A DNA stretch of 10,049 nt from Nitrospirota bacterium (GTDB taxonomy: Bacteria > Nitrospirota > Nitrospiria > Nitrospirales > NS-4): positions 6,853-16,901 of the forward strand of contig VBON01000019.1 of the NCBI GenBank assembly GCA_005877525.1. The letters are read 5' to 3'. The notes below the pieces were generated by a model. The model searched no databases and was not told the origin of the DNA. It was given only the letters and a program-made list of their open reading frames with translations. Positions 6,160 to 10,049 of this stretch are shown here, piece by piece. Every line of letters starts with the position of its first letter. The stretch's first letter is position 1. A program made the translations under genes and the position numbers.

Positions 6160-7107
6160 ATGTCCTCACTAATGAAAGAAGTGGATGCACGGACGAGGCT
6201 GGCCGGGGCCAATACTATGGAGCTGCTGCTCTTTCACTTGGGAGAGCCGGAAATCTATGGGATCAATGTCTTCAAGGTCCGGGAGGTTATGAAGCGACCT
6301 CCGCTCACGCGTGTGCCGGAGACAGATGCCCGCATCGAAGGAGTGGCCAACATTCGGGGACAAACGGTGCCGGTCGTGGACCTTCGGCGGGCGGTAGGAC
6401 TGCCAGACCTCGATGGACCGGCCACCGGAAACGTCATTATCGCCGAGTACAATCAGAGCTTGCATGGGCTCATCGTGGCGGGAGTGGACCGGATCGTTCG
6501 GGTCTCCTGGGATCAGGTGAAGGTCCCACCCGCCCTGCTCCGCAATAGCCGCGGCGGATCAGTGACGGCCGTGACCCTCCTTGATGACGGCCGGCTGGTC
6601 CTCATTCTCGATGTAGAAAAGGTCATGACCGACATCTGTCCTCAAACCGATGAGGTGTGGGGTACCGTGCCGGTGATGGTAAAGCCTACCGGCAAGCGGG
6701 TGCTGTTCGCCGATGACTCGCTGGTCGCGCGCAAGCAGATCATAAAGACCTTGGAACGCTTGGGTCTGTCCTATCTCCAAAGCACGACCGGGCGAGAAGC
6801 CTGGGAGCAGCTGGTCGCCGTGGCCGAGAAGGCCGCTTCGGAAGGCAAGAAGGCCCAGGATGAGATTCAGTTGATCCTTACCGATGTGGAAATGCCTGAA
6901 ATGGACGGGTTCACATTGACTAAACGGGTGACGTCGGACCCGCGCTTTGCCGGCATTCCGGTCATCATGCATTCGTCGTTAACCGGCGTCTGTAACGCCG
7001 ACAAGGGCAAGACAATGGGCGCCACCGACTATGTAGGGAAGTTCGACCCCAAAATTCTGACAGAGGTCATTCAACGGTACTGCGGACTGAAGGAAAGCCA
7101 GACATGA
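6160..7107 (+). CDS. cheV: Chemotaxis adaptor CheV (CheW domain fused to receiver domain)
   Basis: CheV couples receptors to CheA, as CheW does, but carries a receiver domain whose phosphorylation by CheA is thought to tune the coupling. Residues about 15-170 are the CheW-like part (ELLLFHLGEPEIYGINVFKV, then GVANIRGQTVPVVDL). Residues about 185-310 are the receiver: VLFADDSLVARKQI with the acidic pair, acceptor D242 in LILTDVEMPEMDG, Ser in MHSSL at the Thr position, and Lys in YVGKFDP. At 315 residues it matches the family length. The ATG at 6160 has an AGAAGGGA 9 bases upstream; a Met four codons on lacks such a site. The stop overlaps the cheB start (ATGA), indicating coupled translation. 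Confidence 0.94.
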   Translation: MSSLMKEVDARTRLAGANTMELLLFHLGEPEIYGINVFKVREVMKRPPLTRVPETDARIEGVANIRGQTVPVVDLRRAVGLPDLDGPATGNVIIAEYNQSLHGLIVAGVDRIVRVSWDQVKVPPALLRNSRGGSVTAVTLLDDGRLVLILDVEKVMTDICPQTDEVWGTVPVMVKPTGKRVLFADDSLVARKQIIKTLERLGLSYLQSTTGREAWEQLVAVAEKAASEGKKAQDEIQLILTDVEMPEMDGFTLTKRVTSDPRFAGIPVIMHSSLTGVCNADKGKTMGATDYVGKFDPKILTEVIQRYCGLKESQT

Positions 7108-8159
7108 CCATCCCGATCAGAGTGTTGGTCGTAGACGACTCCGCGTTCATCCGGAAGATTATCTCCAATATGCTCGCGTCCGATCCTCGGATCAGCATTG
7201 TGGGAACGGCGCGAAACGGAGACGAGGCCTTGGCGCAGGTCAAAGCTCTCAAGCCCGACGTGATGACCCTGGACATTGAGATGCCAGGTATGAACGGGCT
7301 CGACGTGCTGCGGCAGGTGATGGCGCACAACCCACTTCCGATTCTAATGGTGAGCTCGCTGACGGAAGAGGGGGCGAAGGAAACCTTAATGGCCCTCGAG
7401 CTCGGTGCCGTCGATTACATCCCGAAGCACCTGCAGGGCTCGGTAGTGAATATTGTGACGATCCAGCAGGACCTCATCGAAAAGGTCGTGATGGCCCACA
7501 AGGTCGGTCCCAGGCTCGCGCAGTTCGGACGGCAGGCGTCCCCGGAACATCCCGTCTCAGCGAGCCTTAACCTCACGGGATACTCCGGCAGGGGCCATAA
7601 GATGGTGGCGATTGGATGCTCGACCGGAGGCCCCAAGGCGTTATTGGAGATCCTGCCGCTGTTCCCCAAGGATTTTCCGGGGCCAATTCTGGTGGTCCAG
7701 CATATGCCGAAGTTCTTTGTCGGGCCATTCGCCCAGCGCCTGGATCAACTCAGCCAGATCGAGGTGCGGGAGGCGGTGGAAGGGGACGTGTTGAAGCCCG
7801 GGCTGGCGTTGATCGCGCCCGGAGGGGTGCAACTGAAAGTTGCGCGGCGCAACACGCTAGAAGTGGTGGTCAAGCTGTCCGGCGAGCCAGTGACCCTCCA
7901 CATGCCTTCCGTGGATGTGATGATGACATCCGTAGCCGAGGTCTTTCCTGAGCGCGTGATCGGCGTGATTCTGACCGGTATGGGACACGACGGCATGGAG
8001 GGGATGGCGGCGATCAAGAAAGCCAATGGTCGGACGATCGCCCAGGATGAAGCGACCTCGGTAGTCTACGGCATGCCGAAGGCCGTCGTGGACAGCGGGA
8101 CTGCGGACAAGATTGTGCCGCTCGAGAAGATCGCGGGTGAGATTGCCAACATGGTGTGA
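7104..8159 (+). CDS. cheB: Chemotaxis protein-glutamate methylesterase/deamidase CheB
   Basis: CheB removes receptor methyl groups, and deamidates receptor glutamines, once phosphorylated by CheA, so opposing CheR. The N-terminal receiver (about 1-125) has D11/D12 and acceptor D57 in MTLDIEMPGMNG. A linker of about 35 residues precedes the esterase domain. Its catalytic triad is visible as S173 (GCSTGGPKAL), H200 (VVQHMPKFF) and D296 (LTGMGHDGMEGM), matching S164, H190 and D286 of E. coli CheB. The length (351) is normal. The ATG overlaps the cheV stop by four bases, so the start is firm. It is the last gene of the tight block; the repeat-filled gap begins straight after its stop. Confidence 0.97.
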   Translation: MTIPIRVLVVDDSAFIRKIISNMLASDPRISIVGTARNGDEALAQVKALKPDVMTLDIEMPGMNGLDVLRQVMAHNPLPILMVSSLTEEGAKETLMALELGAVDYIPKHLQGSVVNIVTIQQDLIEKVVMAHKVGPRLAQFGRQASPEHPVSASLNLTGYSGRGHKMVAIGCSTGGPKALLEILPLFPKDFPGPILVVQHMPKFFVGPFAQRLDQLSQIEVREAVEGDVLKPGLALIAPGGVQLKVARRNTLEVVVKLSGEPVTLHMPSVDVMMTSVAEVFPERVIGVILTGMGHDGMEGMAAIKKANGRTIAQDEATSVVYGMPKAVVDSGTADKIVPLEKIAGEIANMV

Positions 8160-8170
8160 GCCTCCCGGGA

Positions 8171-8276
8171 AGTGACGCGTTTTGGCGCGGTCAGGGGTAA
8201 ACGGTCGGTCCCACGGGACAAGTGCGCGTCTCGGCGCGTCCAGGCCATGGGAAAAACGGCTCGTCTTGGCGAGCCG
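8171..8276 (+). repeat. Cluster of degenerate hairpin repeats between cheB and cheW
   Basis: At least four short stems lie in about 105 bases. GACGCG (8174-8179) pairs with CGCGGTC (8186-8192), one base bulged, around TTTTGG. GTCCC (8208-8212) pairs with GGGAC (8215-8219). CGCG (8225-8228) pairs with CGCG (8235-8238) around TCTCGG. CGGCTCG (8257-8263) pairs perfectly with CGAGCCG (8270-8276) around TCTTGG. The first and third start with AAGTG, lie 50 bases apart and run into an AGG-rich then AAACGG segment, so they look like decayed tandem copies. The last has the same loop and tail as the copies in cheR. No coding frame or clear terminator (stem plus T-run) is present. Confidence 0.65.
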
Positions 8277-8338
8277 AGGGTGGGTGGGTGAAATAGCGGG
8301 TGTAATAGTGGGTGAAATGGCTGGGCGGGTGAATTAAA
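8277..8338 (+). repeat. G-tract tail and 12-base tandem repeat upstream of cheW
   Basis: After the last hairpin comes AGGGTGGGTGGGTG (8277-8290), matching the tails in cheR. It grades into near-12-base units: GGGTGAAATAGC (8286-8297), GGGTGTAATAGT (8298-8309), GGGTGAAATGGC (8310-8321), then after TGGGC, GGGTGAATTAAA (8327-8338). The G-runs could form a quadruplex in the + strand or its RNA. Confidence 0.6.
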
Positions 8339-8376
8339 AGGGCGCGTCTATCATTTAGCTCTGACCAGGGGGAATC

Positions 8377-8886
8377 ATGGAACACACGGTCGGTTCGGCT
8401 ACGGTTGAGGAGAATGGCGGGGTCAGCGTGGTCGGGGAGATGCTGCAGCTCGTCACGTTCAATCTTGGCTCCGAGGAATTCGCGCTTGATATCCTGTTGG
8501 TCCAGGAGATTAACCGAAGGGTGGAGATCACCAAGGTCCCGAAGACCCCTGAGTTTGTAGAAGGGGTCATCAACTTGCGCGGGAAAATCGTGCCGGTCTT
8601 GGATCTCCGGAAGCGCTTCGGGTTGGTAGGGCACGAGTTCACCGCGCAATCGAGGATTATTGTGGTGAATATCGACAACCGCGTGCTGGGGTTGCTAGTG
8701 GACTCCGTCTCCGAAGTCTTGCAAATCCCGGCGCATACGATCGAGCCTCCACCACCGCTCGTGGCGGGGATCGACGCGGCCTATATCAAGGGCATTGGGA
8801 AGTTCGAGGACAGATTGCTGATTCTGCTGGATCTGGGGAAGATTCTCTCAAAAAAGAAAACTGAAGATTCTGCGATCGAGAATTAG
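8377..8886 (+). CDS. cheW: Chemotaxis adaptor CheW
   Basis: CheW links receptor tips to the P5 domain of CheA in the array. The 169-residue protein is a single CheW domain: LQLVTFNLGSEEFALDI, VQEINRRVEITKVPKTPEFVEGV, INLRGKIVPVLDLRKRFG, then GLLVDSVSEVL and LLILLDLGKIL. A roughly 20-residue N-terminal extension precedes the first strand, and the tail is short and charged. The ATG follows AGGGGGA (8367-8373) with short spacing. Unlike its neighbours it is separated from the preceding gene by 217 bases of repeats, so it may have its own promoter: TATCAT at 8349-8354 resembles a -10 box, but no good -35 is seen. Its stop overlaps the end of a minus-strand small gene by three to four bases. Confidence 0.96.
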   Translation: MEHTVGSATVEENGGVSVVGEMLQLVTFNLGSEEFALDILLVQEINRRVEITKVPKTPEFVEGVINLRGKIVPVLDLRKRFGLVGHEFTAQSRIIVVNIDNRVLGLLVDSVSEVLQIPAHTIEPPPPLVAGIDAAYIKGIGKFEDRLLILLDLGKILSKKKTEDSAIEN

Positions 8887-9098
8887 AAGGATTGCCGAGG
8901 CGACCGTTTTCGAGCGACTTCTTCGAGAATCTTTAGAGAGCCCTGCAGCACATCGGCCGCGCACTGGAGAGTGGATTGGAACTGCTGAAGGGCCTCTTCC
9001 CATTTGCCGTCATTCTGGAGCGCCTGGAACCGGCGGACTTGGTCTTCGAGAATGGCAGTCTTGGCCTGCAGCACGAGGTTGTCAGCGGCGAGCGACAT
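8883..9098 (-). CDS. Small helical protein of unknown function, possibly flagellum-related
   Basis: I do not recognise this 71-residue protein. It appears entirely helical, beginning MSLAADNLVLQAKTAILEDQ, with NDGKWEEALQQFQSTLQ in the middle and a basic tail (ARKRSPRQSF). There is no signal peptide or membrane segment and one cysteine. It looks genuine because a textbook Shine-Dalgarno, AAGGAG (plus-strand 9104-9109), stands 5 bases before its ATG. It also fills an otherwise empty 210-base stretch and ends exactly where cheW ends. It is transcribed away from motA and towards cheW. The length, the helical pattern and the setting recall small flagellar chaperones such as FliT, but no diagnostic motif is visible, so that is only a guess. 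An alternative is a small coiled-coil regulator. Confidence 0.65.
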   Translation of the reverse strand: MSLAADNLVLQAKTAILEDQVRRFQALQNDGKWEEALQQFQSTLQCAADVLQGSLKILEEVARKRSPRQSF

Positions 9099-9103
9099 GG
9101 CAA

Positions 9104-9109
9104 CTCCTT
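9104..9109 (-). promoter_or_regulatory. Ribosome binding site of the small minus-strand gene
   Basis: On the minus strand AAGGAG is followed by TTGCC and the ATG, a 5-base spacing. It is among the best Shine-Dalgarno sites in the window and is the main evidence that the small gene is translated. Confidence 0.65.
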
Positions 9110-9134
9110 TTTAAAGGCGACGCGAATGGTATGG

Positions 9135-9163
9135 AACCTAGCAAAACCACCAAGGGCCGTCAA
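9135..9163 (-). promoter_or_regulatory. Possible sigma-70-type promoter for the small minus-strand gene
   Basis: Read on the minus strand, TTGACG (9163-9158) is a good -35 box. It lies 17 bases before TAGGTT (9140-9135), a weak -10 match (3 of 6). It would place a transcript start roughly 25-35 bases before the ATG at 9098. The -35 and the spacing are good and the -10 is poor, so this is tentative. Confidence 0.25.
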
Positions 9164-9198
9164 GGGAAGCGGACGAGGGAGGGATGACCCTAACGGGC

Positions 9199-9204
9199 AG
9201 GTGA
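9199..9204 (+). promoter_or_regulatory. Ribosome binding site of motA
   Basis: AGGTGA lies 7 bases before the ATG at 9212 and sets the motA start, which also places the first membrane helix at the N-terminus as in the family. No convincing sigma-28 or sigma-54 promoter was found between 9099 and 9198. Confidence 0.5.
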
Positions 9205-9211
9205 AAGACTC

Positions 9212-9976
9212 ATGGACCTCCTGACCATTATCGGCATTGTTCTGTCCCTTGGCGCCATTCTTGGCGGTCAGGTGCTCGAGGGCGGGCATCTCGGCTCGAT
9301 CATGCAGCTCACTGCTTTCATTATCGTGATGGGCGGCACGTTCGGAGCCGTGATGGTGAACTACCCGATGCCGATTTTTTTGAAGGCTCTCGCGAACGCC
9401 AAGCTGATCTTCTTCAATGTTCATGTGGATTCCAAGGCGATGATCGCCCAGATCGTCGAACTGGCGACGTTGAGCCGCAAACAAGGGTTGCTCGCGCTGG
9501 AAGGCAAATTGAAGACGCTGACCGATCCGTTTCTCCAGAAGGGCCTTCAACTGGTGATCGATGGCACCGAGGCAAAGGGCATTCGGGAGATTCTTGAAAT
9601 TGAAGTGGAACAGTTCGAGGAGGAGAACACTGTTTCCGGGAAGGTCTACGAATCGCTCGGCGGTTACGCGCCCACTATCGGCATTTTGGGCGCGGTGCTG
9701 GGCTTGATTCATGTGATGGAGAATCTCGCCGATCCGTCCAAATTGGGATCGGGAATCGCTGTGGCTTTTGTCGCCACCATTTACGGCGTGGGTGCCGCCA
9801 ATCTGTTCTTTCTCCCGATGGGTGGCAAGATCAAGATGAAAACAAAGGAACTAGTGCTGGCCCGCCAATTGATCATCGAAGGATTAGTGTCGCTCGCGCA
9901 GGCGGAGAATCCGAAGATGATCGAGGAGAAGCTCGGCGGCTATCTGCCGGAGTCTCAACGGGCGAAGCCCAAGTGA
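9212..9976 (+). CDS. motA: Flagellar stator protein MotA (PomA-type)
   Basis: MotA and MotB form the ion channel that drives flagellar rotation. The 254-residue length matches the PomA/Bacillus MotA type rather than the longer E. coli form (295). Four membrane helices are visible: about 2-22, 30-50, 150-172 and 180-205. TM3 holds the signature GGYAPTIGILGAVLGLI with the conserved proline P154; TM4 includes GIAVAFVATIYGVGAANLFFLP. The cytoplasmic loop between TM2 and TM3 (about 55-148) contains the charged segment that contacts FliG, and a charged tail follows TM4. Whether protons or sodium ions drive it cannot be judged without MotB, which is not in the window but would be expected just downstream. 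After the stop there are at least 73 bases without a gene, holding a palindromic repeat. Confidence 0.95.
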   Translation: MDLLTIIGIVLSLGAILGGQVLEGGHLGSIMQLTAFIIVMGGTFGAVMVNYPMPIFLKALANAKLIFFNVHVDSKAMIAQIVELATLSRKQGLLALEGKLKTLTDPFLQKGLQLVIDGTEAKGIREILEIEVEQFEEENTVSGKVYESLGGYAPTIGILGAVLGLIHVMENLADPSKLGSGIAVAFVATIYGVGAANLFFLPMGGKIKMKTKELVLARQLIIEGLVSLAQAENPKMIEEKLGGYLPESQRAKPK

Positions 9977-9980
9977 TGTT

Positions 9981-10032
9981 GTCGTTCTCAGCGAAGCGAA
10001 GAATCTAGACCCTTCATCATGTTCAGGGTGAC
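9981..10032. repeat. 52-base imperfect palindrome of dispersed-repeat type
   Basis: The halves 9981-10006 and 10007-10032 are inverted relatives: 14 of 26 positions match, and most other differences are transitions, several allowing G-T pairing. The ends read GTCGTTCT and AGGGTGAC. The left half contains CAGCGAAGCGAAGAATCT, which resembles a repeat I recall as common between genes of many bacterial genomes (GTCATTCTGAGCGAAGCGAAG type). It begins 5 bases after the motA stop. It may act as a transcript-stabilising or terminating hairpin, or be a non-autonomous mobile repeat. Confidence 0.6.
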
Positions 10033-10049
10033 GATTGTAAGGAACCCAT

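Noticed and set aside
8171..8338. CRISPR-like array between cheB and cheW
   Set aside because: The repeats are short, degenerate and unevenly spaced, with no unique spacers of constant length and no cas genes nearby.
8864..8933. Inverted repeat AAGATTCT / AGAATCTT as a bidirectional terminator between cheW and the small gene
   Set aside because: The arms are 54 bases apart, AT-rich, and lack a following T-run, so a functional terminator is not supported.
9112..9140. Sigma-28 flagellar promoter for motA starting at TAAA (9112-9115)
   Set aside because: The region 15 bases downstream bears no resemblance to GCCGATAA, so the -10 half is missing.
9976..10008. Short frame beginning at the ATG overlapping the motA stop, as a possible motB start
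   Set aside because: It ends after ten codons inside the palindromic repeat and lacks the MotB N-terminal membrane helix pattern.

Overview
The window holds an almost complete chemotaxis signalling operon on the + strand, followed by the first gene of a flagellar stator. The order is: end of a HEAT-repeat-like gene, cheR, a CheY-like regulator, cheY, cheZ, cheA, a transmembrane chemoreceptor (MCP), cheV, cheB, a repeat-filled gap, cheW, a small minus-strand gene, and motA. Base composition is moderately GC-rich (high fifties percent by eye). Start codons mostly have clear Shine-Dalgarno sites and there are no introns or odd codons, so this is a motile Gram-negative-type bacterium. CheZ together with CheV, and a CheA carrying a GspE/MshEN-like middle domain, would fit Nitrospirota (for example Nitrospira) or a deltaproteobacterium-like lineage. 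That placement is inference and no marker gene here settles it.

Region by region: positions 2-8159 are one tight transcription unit, with gaps of 15 to 42 bases and two stop/start overlaps (around 79-88 and 7104-7107). Positions 8160-8376 are a 217-base gap made almost entirely of short hairpins and G-rich repeats. cheW (8377-8886) follows and meets a 71-residue minus-strand gene (8883-9098) tail to tail. Positions 9099-9211 form a short divergent intergenic region ahead of motA (9212-9976). The window ends in a 52-base imperfect palindrome of dispersed-repeat type (9981-10032).

How the genes work together: the MCP senses a periplasmic signal and, with CheW and CheV as adaptors, controls the kinase CheA. 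CheA phosphorylates CheY, which acts on the flagellar switch, and CheB. CheZ removes phosphate from CheY. CheR and CheB add and remove receptor methyl groups for adaptation. MotA is half of the ion-driven stator that powers the motor.

The most unusual signal is a composite repeat: a hairpin with a conserved TCTTGG top followed by a G-tract tail. It occurs twice inside cheR, where it adds roughly 45 residues in frame to the methyltransferase domain, and again in the cheB-cheW gap. The stem sequences differ between copies, but the changes are compensatory, so base pairing is kept.
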